From Deltaproteobacteria bacterium GWB2_55_19 (GTDB lineage Bacteria; Desulfobacterota; GWC2-55-46), in NCBI GenBank assembly GCA_001797465.1, contig MGPQ01000012.1:1-64000 (forward strand): DNA of 64,000 nt, written 5' to 3'. The position numbers and the translations under genes are program-made. The notes beneath the pieces are model-generated. The model was given only the letters and a program-made list of their open reading frames with translations. It made no database searches and was not told the DNA's origin. This document shows, in pieces, positions 8,973 through 15,536 of the stretch. Each line of letters starts with the position of its first letter. Within the stretch, counting starts at the first letter, position 1.

Positions 8973-8997
8973 GCCTGACAAATCTAGGGTGTCAGGC
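8973..8997. other. Hairpin after the cytochrome gene
   Basis: GCCTGACA (8973-8980) and TGTCAGGC (8990-8997) form a perfect 8-bp stem with a 9-base loop, about 45 bases after the stop codon. No T run follows, so its use as a terminator is doubtful. Confidence 0.4.
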
Positions 8998-9041
8998 GGC
9001 ACGCTCGATTAAACACAGGCTTGGATAAAAGGAAAAAAAAC

Positions 9042-9070
9042 TTGACACGCACCTGATCTTATATTATAAG
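9042..9070 (+). promoter_or_regulatory. Sigma-70 promoter of the SAM-riboswitch operon
   Basis: TTGACA (9042-9047), a 17-base spacer and TATAAG (9065-9070) lie immediately ahead of the riboswitch aptamer, which would begin about 17 bases after the expected start of transcription. Confidence 0.7.
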
Positions 9071-9093
9071 TCGTAATACAACTGAATATTGGA

Positions 9094-9201
9094 TTCTTAT
9101 CCAGAGTGGCTGAGGGACTGGCCCGGTGAAGCCACAGCAACCGATACTTCGTGTATGTCAGGTGCTAAATCCAGCAAGGCGTGTAGCCTTGGAAGATAAG
9201 A
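9094..9201 (+). ncRNA. SAM-I (S-box) riboswitch aptamer
   Basis: The conserved SAM-I elements are all present in order: P1 strand TTCTTATC, AGAGTGGCTGAGGGACTGGC, the CCGGTGAAGCC...CAGCAACC block, the AGGTGCTAAATCC junction, and the closing GGAAGATAAGA. Bound S-adenosylmethionine would stabilise P1 and allow the terminator just downstream to form. Its presence ties the following operon to methionine supply. Confidence 0.93.
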
Positions 9202-9211
9202 CAGGAAACGT

Positions 9212-9250
9212 AACCTCTTCTTAGCTTCAAAACAGAAGAGGTTTTTTTTT
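9212..9250 (+). terminator. Riboswitch-controlled intrinsic terminator
   Basis: AACCTCTTCT (9212-9221) and AGAAGAGGTT (9234-9243) form a perfect 10-bp stem, followed by nine T residues. It sits 11 bases after the SAM-I aptamer and about 110 bases before the ThrC-like start, the expected expression platform: high SAM, termination. Confidence 0.9.
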
Positions 9251-9363
9251 GCCCGGACGCCGGGGCGGTTTCCGGGCAGTTGCAGAGGATGTTTAAGCGT
9301 TTGTTAAGCGTAAACGACGCATTCAAAAAGAGCTTAAGGTATCGATCGAGGGAGGTTTAAGCG

Positions 9364-10617
9364 ATGAGCTACATGAGGAGTTTGAAGTGCAGGGAGTGCG
9401 GGAAGGAATATCCGAAGGAGGCCTTGCACGTATGCGAGCTCTGCTTCGGCCCGCTTGAGGTCAACTACGAGTACGACAGGATAAAAGAGGCGCTCACAAG
9501 GCACGCGATAGAGAAGAGGGCGCCGAACATGTGGCGCTATAAAGAACTCCTGCCGCTCGACGGCGACCCGTCGGTCGGCGCGCAGGTCGGGTTTACGCCG
9601 CTCATCCGGGCCAAAAACCTCGGAAAGGCCCTCGGCGTAAAGGAGCTCTACATAAAGAACGACGCCGTCAACTTCCCTACGCTCTCTTTTAAGGACAGGG
9701 TCGTTTCGGTCGCCATCTCGAGAGCGAGGGAGCTGGGCTTCCAGATAGTCGCCTGCGCCTCGACCGGGAACCTCGCCAATTCGGTTGCCGCGAACGCCGC
9801 GGCCTGCGGCATGGAGAGCTATGTCTTCATCCCCCACGACCTTGAGCAGTCTAAGGTGCTCGGGACCCTCGTCTACGGGGCGACGGTCGTCAGCATAAAG
9901 GGCACCTATGACGAGGTCAACAGGCTCTGCAGCGAGATAGCCGGCAAATACGGCTGGGCCTTCGTTAATATCAACATACGCCCCTATTACGCGGAAGGCT
10001 CCAAGACCTTCGGGTACGAGATAGCCGAACAGCTCGGATGGAAGCTCCCGAAACACATCATCGTGCCGATGGCCGGGGGTTCCCTCATTACGAAGATATC
10101 GAAGGCCTTCAAGGAGTTCCAGAAGCTCGGGTTCGTCAAGCAGACGGATACGAGGATATACGGCGCGCAGGCGACCGGTTGCTGTCCCATCATCAACGCG
10201 GTAAAGGAAGGGACCGAGCTCATAAGGCCCGTTAAGCCGAACACCATCGCCAAATCGCTCGCTATCGGCAACCCCGCAGACGGGTACTACTCGGCGAAGG
10301 TCATAAGGGAGAGCGGCGGATGGGGCGAGAGCGCCTCTGACGAGGAGATAGTATCGGCTATGAAGCTCCTCGCGGAGACCGAGGGCATATTCGCCGAGAC
10401 CGCCGGAGGCGTCACGCTCGGCGTCACGAAAAAGCTCCTCGAGCAGGGCCGTATCCCGAAGGACGAGTCCATCGTCATCTCCGTAACCGGAAACGGCCTT
10501 AAGACCCAGGAGGCGCTCCACGGAAAGTTGAACGAGGTAACGGTTATAAACTCGCGCCTCGCCGAGTTCGACGAGCTCGTAAAGGCGAACGGCAAGGAGT
10601 ACGCGCTCAAGGCTTAA
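9364..10617 (+). CDS. thrC: Threonine synthase family protein, possibly homocysteine synthase
   Basis: This PLP enzyme of the ThrC fold has 417 residues. An N-terminal zinc ribbon (Cys9, Cys12, Cys24, Cys27) precedes the catalytic core, with the PLP lysine in LSFKDR (Lys110), the substrate loop ASTGNLANSV and the phosphate-binding glycines in PMAGGSLI. Classical ThrC converts O-phosphohomoserine to threonine. The control and company are unusual for that job: a SAM-I riboswitch upstream and sulfite reductase, TusA and a sulfur-carrier protein downstream. That points to methionine or sulfur metabolism. A thiocarboxylate-dependent homocysteine synthase acting on the same substrate is the alternative. 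The start follows GAGGGAGG. Confidence 0.8.
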   Translation: MSYMRSLKCRECGKEYPKEALHVCELCFGPLEVNYEYDRIKEALTRHAIEKRAPNMWRYKELLPLDGDPSVGAQVGFTPLIRAKNLGKALGVKELYIKNDAVNFPTLSFKDRVVSVAISRARELGFQIVACASTGNLANSVAANAAACGMESYVFIPHDLEQSKVLGTLVYGATVVSIKGTYDEVNRLCSEIAGKYGWAFVNINIRPYYAEGSKTFGYEIAEQLGWKLPKHIIVPMAGGSLITKISKAFKEFQKLGFVKQTDTRIYGAQATGCCPIINAVKEGTELIRPVKPNTIAKSLAIGNPADGYYSAKVIRESGGWGESASDEEIVSAMKLLAETEGIFAETAGGVTLGVTKKLLEQGRIPKDESIVISVTGNGLKTQEALHGKLNEVTVINSRLAEFDELVKANGKEYALKA

Positions 10618-10662
10618 GTTTAAAATTCACTACCAGAGGCTTGTTGTTTTCTGGTAATATAA

Positions 10663-10698
10663 GGTTACCTCTAAAAATTGTTATTTTTAGAGGTGGCC
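10663..10698. repeat. CCTCTAAAAAT palindrome, copy 1
   Basis: CCTCTAAAAAT (10668-10678) and ATTTTTAGAGG (10683-10693) form a perfect 11-bp stem with a TGTT loop, extended to 16 pairs by GGTTA/TGGCC with G-U pairs. It lies in the thrC-sulfite reductase gap. No T run follows on plus. Three further copies are in this window. Confidence 0.8.
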
Positions 10699-10751
10699 GT
10701 AAAAAAGACCGCCTTTGACGGATACTAACGAAGGGAGCCTGGTATTTCGAG

Positions 10752-11717
10752 ATGACCGACCATTTTATAGAGGACAAGACGACAAAGGTAAACGTAAACC
10801 TGGAGACGATCGGCGAGAGGGTTGATTTCAACGACCTTAAATCCGGCGGCTTCATAAAACAGAGACAGAAGGACCTCTTTACCGTGAGGCTCCGTTGCCC
10901 CGGCGGCAGGATGGAGACGAAAAAGCTCGTCGAGATATCGAAGATAGCGGACAAGTACAGCAAGAAGGGGGTCGTCCACTTCAGCTTCCGCCAGTCGCTC
11001 GAAATACTCTACGTCGACTATAAGGAGTTCAGGAACATAGTCTCTGAGCTTGAGAAGATCGGCCAGAAGGTCGCCTCCTGCGGCCCGAGGGTCAGGGTCC
11101 CTACGGCCTGCGGCGGGTGCGAGTACAACCCTAACGGCCTTACCGACACACAGGGTATGGCCGAGATGGTCGACCAGAAGTTCTTCGGGACCCCCACCCC
11201 GCACAAGTTCAAGACTTCCTTCTCAGGATGTCCGATAGACTGCTCCAGGACCAAGGAGATGGACTTCGGGTTCCAGGGCATCGTCGAGCCTGTCTGGGAA
11301 GACCCGCTCTGCACAGGGTGCACCATCTGCTCAGAGGCCTGCAAGGAGGACGCGATAGTATCGGACCCGGACACAGGGAAACCGATATTCGACCCTAAAA
11401 AATGCATATTCTGCGGGGACTGCATAAGGGCCTGCCCGACTGAGGCGTGGAAGGCGAAGCGCTACGGCCACATAGTGAGGATCGGCGGAAAGCACGGCAG
11501 GCACCCGATGGAGTCTATCGAGGTCTCCACGTTCCTTCCCGACGACAAGGTCGCCGATGCGATACAGAAGACCGTTGAGTGGTACAACGCCAACGGTAAG
11601 CGCGGGGAGAGGATAGGGAACACCATAAAGAGGGTCGGGATACAAAAGTACCTCGACTTCATGGAGCCTGTATTCAAGCACGGCTCTCCGGTAAACTACC
11701 TCGCGCCGGGGGTCTAA
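10752..11717 (+). CDS. Siroheme-[4Fe-4S] sulfite reductase with ferredoxin domain
   Basis: This single-subunit, 321-residue enzyme should reduce sulfite to sulfide with six electrons. The N-terminal part is a nitrite/sulfite reductase ferredoxin-like half domain. The siroheme-cluster cysteines follow as CGPRVRVPTACGGC and SGCPIDC. A two-cluster ferredoxin insert (CTGCTICSEACK and CIFCGDCIRACP) provides the electron entry. The short length and built-in ferredoxin match assimilatory, low-molecular-weight Dsr-like enzymes, not the large dissimilatory DsrAB complex. It lies between the ThrC-like gene and the sulfur-carrier genes, so its sulfide is probably loaded onto carrier proteins. Confidence 0.85.
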   Translation: MTDHFIEDKTTKVNVNLETIGERVDFNDLKSGGFIKQRQKDLFTVRLRCPGGRMETKKLVEISKIADKYSKKGVVHFSFRQSLEILYVDYKEFRNIVSELEKIGQKVASCGPRVRVPTACGGCEYNPNGLTDTQGMAEMVDQKFFGTPTPHKFKTSFSGCPIDCSRTKEMDFGFQGIVEPVWEDPLCTGCTICSEACKEDAIVSDPDTGKPIFDPKKCIFCGDCIRACPTEAWKAKRYGHIVRIGGKHGRHPMESIEVSTFLPDDKVADAIQKTVEWYNANGKRGERIGNTIKRVGIQKYLDFMEPVFKHGSPVNYLAPGV

Positions 11718-11728
11718 GGGGCGGGGTT

Positions 11729-11824
11729 GTCATTCCCGAGGGCTCTTATCGGGAATCCATGTTGTTACTGTTATCAAGCACGGCTAAAGGCACTGGGTCC
11801 TTGCTTGAAGCACGCTGGGATGAC
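11729..11824. repeat. Dispersed-repeat-like element (GTCATTCCC ends)
   Basis: The block begins with GTCATTCCC and ends with GGGATGAC, imperfect inverted ends. It contains a hairpin ATTCCCGA (11732-11739)/TCGGGAAT (11749-11756). Elements with ends of this kind are frequent dispersed repeats in bacterial genomes. It fills most of the gap between the sulfite reductase and tusA, and a short reading frame over it has no ribosome site or recognisable product. Confidence 0.5.
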
Positions 11825-11879
11825 GGATTTGATCTGCATATGTTGGTTATAGGTTGTCAGGCCGGTAAAAAGGAGCCTT

Positions 11880-12116
11880 ATGGGAGAGGTAAAAGCAAAC
11901 GCGCACCTGGATCTTCGGGGGGTCATGTGCCCCATAAACTTCGTAAAGGCCAAGCTCAAGCTTGAAACGCTTGAGGCAGGCGAAGTACTCGAACTCGTAC
12001 TCGACTCAGGAGAGCCTATCCAGAACGTGCCCAAGTCCATAAAGGAAGAGGGGCATAAGATTCTGGAAGTCAAAAAGGAAGGCGAGCACTTCCGGCTGAA
12101 GATTCAGAAAGGCTGA
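11880..12116 (+). CDS. tusA: TusA-family sulfur carrier
   Basis: This 78-residue SirA/TusA-fold protein has the signature DLRGVMCPINFVKAK, with the persulfide-carrying Cys17 next to Pro18. TusA proteins pass sulfane sulfur between sulfurtransferases and acceptors in the cytoplasm. The start has AAAAAGGAG. Placement between sulfite reductase and the ubiquitin-like carrier suggests sulfur relay within this assimilation operon, not tRNA thiolation, but that is inference. Confidence 0.88.
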   Translation: MGEVKANAHLDLRGVMCPINFVKAKLKLETLEAGEVLELVLDSGEPIQNVPKSIKEEGHKILEVKKEGEHFRLKIQKG

Positions 12117-12158
12117 TTTTTCAAAACATACATAAGGATTCCGAGGAGGATTGGAAAG

Positions 12159-12440
12159 ATGGCGATAAAGGTAAGGATCCCCACACCGCTCCGCAAACTT
12201 ACAAACGGCTCAGACGAGGTCTCAGCTGAGGGCAGGAACATCTCTGAGATTATCGAGAACCTCGAGAGTAACTTTCCGGGCCTTAAGGAGCGCATATGTG
12301 AGGCCGACGGCAAGCTCCGCCGTTTCGTGAACATCTATCTGAATGATGAGGACATCAGGTTCAAGAAGAACCTCGAGACCGAGCTCAATGAAAACGACGA
12401 GCTCTCGATCATACCCGCGATCGCCGGAGGCGCGTTTTGA
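12159..12440 (+). CDS. Ubiquitin-like sulfur-carrier protein ending Gly-Gly-Ala-Phe
   Basis: This 93-residue beta-grasp protein of the MoaD/ThiS/CysO type begins with VRIPTPLRKLTNG and has the C-terminal strand ELSIIPAIAGG. The diglycine is not terminal: Ala92 and Phe93 follow Gly90-Gly91. Sulfur carriers must end in GG to be adenylated and thiocarboxylated, so this one needs trimming. A JAMM protease (13976-14434) and a MoeB/ThiF activator (14595-15422) are encoded just downstream. The gene has GGAGG before its start and overlaps the NIL gene by 4 bases. CysO of Mycobacterium and HcyS of Wolinella are the closest functional models I know. Confidence 0.85.
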   Translation: MAIKVRIPTPLRKLTNGSDEVSAEGRNISEIIENLESNFPGLKERICEADGKLRRFVNIYLNDEDIRFKKNLETELNENDELSIIPAIAGGAF

Positions 12441-12673
12441 AGAAGAGGATCTATCTCACCTATCCGAAAGAACAGGTCAAGGAGCCGCTCCTTTACCACG
12501 TCGGCAGGCTTTTTAAGGTCGTGACCAATATCCGCCAGGCCTCGGTCTCCGATAAGATCGGCCTCGTGGCGCTCGAGCTCGACGGTGAGCCTGATGAGAT
12601 AGACAAGGCGATAAAGTACCTGATAGACAAGGGCGTCAAGGTAGAGCCCATAGAGCTCGATATAATCGAATAA
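12437..12673 (+). CDS. NIL-domain protein
   Basis: This 78-residue protein consists of one NIL domain (MKKRIYLTYPKEQVKEPLLY at the start, ending VEPIELDII). NIL domains bind methionine at the end of MetN ABC ATPases and occur next to ferredoxin domains in an alternative homocysteine pathway. Here it stands alone. It starts with TTG that overlaps the carrier stop (TTGA), with GGAGG upstream, so the two are translationally coupled. A methionine-sensing or sulfur-transfer accessory role is likely, in line with the SAM riboswitch at the head of the operon, but is not shown by the sequence. Confidence 0.78.
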   Translation: MKKRIYLTYPKEQVKEPLLYHVGRLFKVVTNIRQASVSDKIGLVALELDGEPDEIDKAIKYLIDKGVKVEPIELDIIE

Positions 12674-12698
12674 GCCGGTACTTAAACACCCCATTTGC

Positions 12699-12725
12699 CC
12701 CGCCTCCTCTGGCGGGTTTTTTTTT
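12699..12725 (+). terminator. Intrinsic terminator of the riboswitch operon
   Basis: CCCGCC (12699-12704), a 6-base loop, GGCGGG (12711-12716) and nine T residues follow the NIL gene. The SAM-controlled unit therefore probably ends here, with cysM in a separate transcript. Confidence 0.85.
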
Positions 12726-12776
12726 ACAAAACCTCTAGATAATAAGGTTATTCTTGTGATTTCATGCCTCAAAAAA

Positions 12777-12830
12777 TTCTTGACAGGTTCACTAAGGTAT
12801 TATAAACTTGATTAGCTTACTAAGGTATTT
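12777..12830 (+). promoter_or_regulatory. Tandem Rrf2/IscR-like operator over the cysM promoter
   Basis: Two copies of a CTTGA-N7-ACTAAGGTATT box lie 28 bp apart (CTTGA at 12779 and 12807; ACTAAGGTATT at 12791 and 12819). The first contains the best -35 element (TTGACA, 12780-12785), with TAAACT as a 17-base-spaced -10 (12803-12808). The pattern resembles type 1 sites of IscR and related Rrf2 regulators that control cysteine or Fe-S genes. Binding would block polymerase, so cysteine- or cluster-dependent repression is inferred. Confidence 0.5.
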
Positions 12831-12908
12831 TTTGTGTCCTGAACACGGGCCAAAGGGCGTGCTACCGAAGGGCCTGACAAAAATTTTCATATCGTCGGAG
12901 ACAACAGC

Positions 12909-13868
12909 ATGAGAGGACATAAATTCCTGGATGCCGCGGAGCCGGATAAGGCCCTTGTATCCCCTGTGAAACGCTCGGTTTTGGACCTCGTCGGAAATAC
13001 GCCGCTCGTAAGGATAAACAACATCACAAAGGACCTCCCGGCGGGTGTCGAGATATACGCGAAGCTCGAGGGCTACAATCCAGGCGGGTCGGTCAAGGAC
13101 CGCGCGGCGCTCTCCATGATACTCGACGCCGAGAACAGCGGGAGGCTCACAAAAGACAAGATAATACTCGATTCCACCTCCGGCAACACCGGCATAGCAT
13201 ACGCGTGGATAGGGGCGGTCAAGGGATACAGGGTCGAGCTCGTCGTTCCCGCCAACGTGAGCGAGGAGAGGAAGAAGATACTCCACGCCTTCGGCGCGCA
13301 CGTCATATTCTCCAACCCGCTTGAGGGCTCGGACGGCGCCATACGACTCGCCTGGAAGTTATACGTCGACTCACCCGACAAATACTGCAAGCTCGACCAG
13401 TACAACAACCCCTCCAACCCGCTCGCCCATTACAACGGCACAGCCGCCGAGATAATCGAGCAGACCGAGGGGCGCATAACGCACTTCGTCGCCTCTATCG
13501 GTACAGGCGGCACGATCATGGGCACGGGCAGGCGCCTTAAGGAGCACAGAGAGGATATTCAGGTAATAGCCGTGGAACCGGAGAACGCGTTCCACGGCCT
13601 TGAAGGCTTGAAGCACATGGCCTCATCGATCGTACCCGGCATCTACCACGAAGAGGAGCTCGACTCCAAGGTGCCGGCCCCGACCGAGGACTCCTACAAC
13701 ATGGCCAAGAGGCTCGCCAGAGAAGAGGGGCTCCTCGTCGGGCAGTCTTCCGGCGCGGCCATGTGGGGGGCGCTCGAAGTGGCCAAGAAGCTGAAGAAGG
13801 GCGTAGTCGTAGTCATCTTCCCGGACGGCGGGGACAAGTACCTCTCCACCCGGCTCTGGGAGATTTAA
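12909..13868 (+). CDS. cysM: CysM-like cysteine synthase
   Basis: This fold-type II PLP enzyme has 319 residues. The PLP lysine is Lys63 in GGSVKDRAA, with the substrate-binding loop STSGNTGIA and the PLP-phosphate loop SIGTGGTIMGTG. Its internal sequence (QYNNPSNPLAHYNGT, ITHFVASIGT) resembles mycobacterial CysM, which takes sulfur from thiocarboxylated CysO and not from free sulfide. The next gene encodes a Mec-like JAMM protease, as in that system, and a carrier is encoded just upstream. It may use O-phosphoserine or O-acetylserine; the sequence alone does not settle this. It follows the tandem operator and its own promoter. Confidence 0.85.
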   Translation: MRGHKFLDAAEPDKALVSPVKRSVLDLVGNTPLVRINNITKDLPAGVEIYAKLEGYNPGGSVKDRAALSMILDAENSGRLTKDKIILDSTSGNTGIAYAWIGAVKGYRVELVVPANVSEERKKILHAFGAHVIFSNPLEGSDGAIRLAWKLYVDSPDKYCKLDQYNNPSNPLAHYNGTAAEIIEQTEGRITHFVASIGTGGTIMGTGRRLKEHREDIQVIAVEPENAFHGLEGLKHMASSIVPGIYHEEELDSKVPAPTEDSYNMAKRLAREEGLLVGQSSGAAMWGALEVAKKLKKGVVVVIFPDGGDKYLSTRLWEI

Positions 13869-13879
13869 ATAAATTACCC

Positions 13880-13915
13880 CCTCCCGCCCTTGACGCGGGA
13901 CAGGGGATGGGGATT
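13880..13915. repeat. C-run/G-run imperfect palindrome
   Basis: Just after cysM, a C-rich stretch with CCCGC pairs with GCGGG and G runs follow. It resembles the other C-run/G-run palindromes in this window. There is no T run. Confidence 0.35.
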
Positions 13916-13975
13916 TAAGTCTATCCGCCGGGCATCAGACCATAAGAAGAAAATACAAAAACGAAGGGGATTGTA

Positions 13976-14434
13976 ATGGCGCTTTTCGGACTCGACAAAG
14001 TTCTCAGCAAGCCCACCATAAAGATATCGCAGGCGATATACGACCAGATCGTAGAGCACGCGAAGGACTCGTACCCGGACGAGTGTTGCGGCATACTCAT
14101 AGGCGCGACGATGAGGGTCAGGTGCGTCCTCTACATCCACCCGACCGTCAACACGAACAAGGAAAGGTCGCAGGACCGCTACATCATCGACCCCCGCGAG
14201 ATCTTCCTCATGGACAAGGAGGCGAAGGCCCAGGGCGCGGAGATAGTCGGCTTTTATCATTCGCACCCGGACCACCCGGACAAGCCCTCGGCGACCGACA
14301 GGGAGTGGGGCCAGGCCGGGTACTCCTACATGATAGCCTCGGTGAACGGAGGCAAGGACGTATCGGTTAAATCGTGGATATTCCACGACGAGAACGAGGC
14401 CTTCAAGGAAGAGAAGATAAAGATATCCGAGTAG
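13976..14434 (+). CDS. JAMM/MPN+ (M67) metalloprotease, Mec-like
   Basis: This 152-residue zinc protease has a complete JAMM motif: Glu36 in PDECCG, His95 and His97 in YHSHP, Ser105 and Asp108 in SATD. In Mycobacterium, Mec removes newly made cysteine from the CysO C terminus; in Wolinella, HcyD trims the tail residue of its carrier. The neighbouring carrier ends GGAF, so either role, or both, could apply: clearing Ala-Phe to expose GG, and releasing the amino acid product. It is in line with cysM, 107 bases downstream, and followed by a terminator. Eukaryote-like deubiquitination is not implied. Confidence 0.87.
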   Translation: MALFGLDKVLSKPTIKISQAIYDQIVEHAKDSYPDECCGILIGATMRVRCVLYIHPTVNTNKERSQDRYIIDPREIFLMDKEAKAQGAEIVGFYHSHPDHPDKPSATDREWGQAGYSYMIASVNGGKDVSVKSWIFHDENEAFKEEKIKISE

Positions 14435-14499
14435 GGCCTTGAGATTATCCCTTTTCAGGACCGGCAAAACCGAAGGATTCCATCGAACGCGGAATCATT

Positions 14500-14526
14500 G
14501 CCCCTTTTCCGAAGGGGCTTCTTTTT
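14500..14526 (+). terminator. Intrinsic terminator after the JAMM gene
   Basis: GCCCCTT (14500-14506), loop TTCCG and AAGGGGC (14512-14518) are followed by a T-rich tract. It separates cysM-JAMM from the MoeB/ThiF gene. Confidence 0.75.
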
Positions 14527-14594
14527 ATCCCTGTTTTTTTGTTGGCATGCAAGGACACTTGAAAAGATAAGCGCGAGGAGGGTTGCAAAGCCGT

Positions 14595-15422
14595 ATGGAT
14601 TTCACAGAAGAGCAGATAGAAAGGTACTCAAGGCACATAATACTCCCCGAGGTCGGCGGCAAGGGGCAGGCGAAGCTCTTGAAGGGCAGGGTCTTTGTCC
14701 TCGGCGCCGGAGGGCTCGGCTCCCCGTCTCTGCTTTATCTTGCCGCGGCGGGTGTCGGTACCATAGGCATCGCCGACGGCGACTGCGTGGACTTGAGCAA
14801 CCTCCAGAGGCAGGTCATACACAATACCGAGAGGATCGGGAAACCCAAGGTATTATCGGCTAAAGAAACGATAAACGCCCTTAACCCCGACGTTAATGTC
14901 GTCGCCCACCACGGAAGGCTCACCGTCGATAACATCAGGGAGATAATCCGCGACTACGACGTCGTGCTCGACGGTAGCGACAACTTCCCGACGCGGTTCC
15001 TCATGAACGACGCCGCGTTCTTTGAGCAAAAGACGCTCGTCTCAGGCTCGATGTTCAGGTTCGACGGACAGGTTGCGGTATTCAAGCCCGCGAAGGGTCT
15101 GCCGTGTTACAGGTGCCTGTATCCCGAGCCGCCTCCGAAGGGGCTTGTCCCGAGCTGTCAGGAGGCCGGCGTCCTTGGGGCGCTCGCGGGCGTCATAGGC
15201 GTACTGCAGGCTGTCGAGACCGTAAAGGAGATACTCGGCATAGGGGACTCCCTTGCCGGGCACCTACTGATATTCGACGCCCTCAAGATGGCCTTCAGGA
15301 AGGTTAAGGTCAGGAAGGACCCCGAGTGCGCGCTCTGCGGCGAGAACGCGACTATTAAAGAACTCGTCCAGTACGAGGAACAGGCCTGCGAGTTAAGGGC
15401 GCCTTCGGCGTGCGAGCGGTGA
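14595..15422 (+). CDS. moeB: MoeB/ThiF/HesA-type E1-like activating enzyme
   Basis: This enzyme adenylates the C-terminal glycine of a ubiquitin-like sulfur carrier, the first step of thiocarboxylate formation. The Rossmann motif is VLGAGGLGSP, followed by the catalytic Arg region (NLQRQVIHN) and DGSDNFPTRF with the conserved aspartates. Zinc cysteines are CYRC and CALC near the end. There is no rhodanese domain, so another protein supplies the sulfur. I start at ATG 14595 because family members begin just so; a TTG at 14583 abuts GGAGGG too closely. It may serve the GGAF carrier here, MoaD or ThiS. Confidence 0.87.
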   Translation: MDFTEEQIERYSRHIILPEVGGKGQAKLLKGRVFVLGAGGLGSPSLLYLAAAGVGTIGIADGDCVDLSNLQRQVIHNTERIGKPKVLSAKETINALNPDVNVVAHHGRLTVDNIREIIRDYDVVLDGSDNFPTRFLMNDAAFFEQKTLVSGSMFRFDGQVAVFKPAKGLPCYRCLYPEPPPKGLVPSCQEAGVLGALAGVIGVLQAVETVKEILGIGDSLAGHLLIFDALKMAFRKVKVRKDPECALCGENATIKELVQYEEQACELRAPSACER

Positions 15423-15495
15423 GCTAAACTAAAGGCATACGCACTACCTGAATAGCGGCGTGCGGATAAAGAATGCCCTTGTTGTAAGAGCCAGC

Positions 15496-15521
15496 GGGTT
15501 CAGGTCTGCAAACCTGAACCC
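15496..15521. repeat. GGGTTCAGGT palindrome, copy 1
   Basis: GGGTTCAGGT (15496-15505) and ACCTGAACCC (15512-15521) form a perfect 10-bp stem with a 6-base loop, 15 bases before the radical SAM gene. A second copy lies at 40384-40408, so it is probably a dispersed repeat. Confidence 0.7.
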
Positions 15522-15536
15522 TAAGAGATCCAATAA

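Noticed and set aside
9334-10521. Long minus-strand reading frame opposite thrC (395 residues)
   Set aside because: It is antisense to a well-matched gene, with Arg/Leu/Glu-rich low-complexity protein and no family match. It is a shadow of GC-rich codon use. The same holds for the 441-residue frame at 5653-6978.
10663-10698. Transcription terminator function for the CCTCTAAAAAT palindromes
   Set aside because: The stem ends in A/T pairs but no T run follows on either strand at the expected place, and the same hairpin recurs within co-directional operons. A repeat element is the better reading.
11759-11965. Small plus-strand reading frame ahead of tusA
   Set aside because: It overlaps the dispersed-repeat-like element and tusA, has no ribosome site and no recognisable product.
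12159-15422. A bacterial ubiquitin-like conjugation system (beta-grasp protein, E1-like enzyme, JAMM protease)
   Set aside because: No E2-like protein is present, and cysM, sulfite reductase and TusA fit sulfur transfer. Conjugation is not needed to explain the genes.
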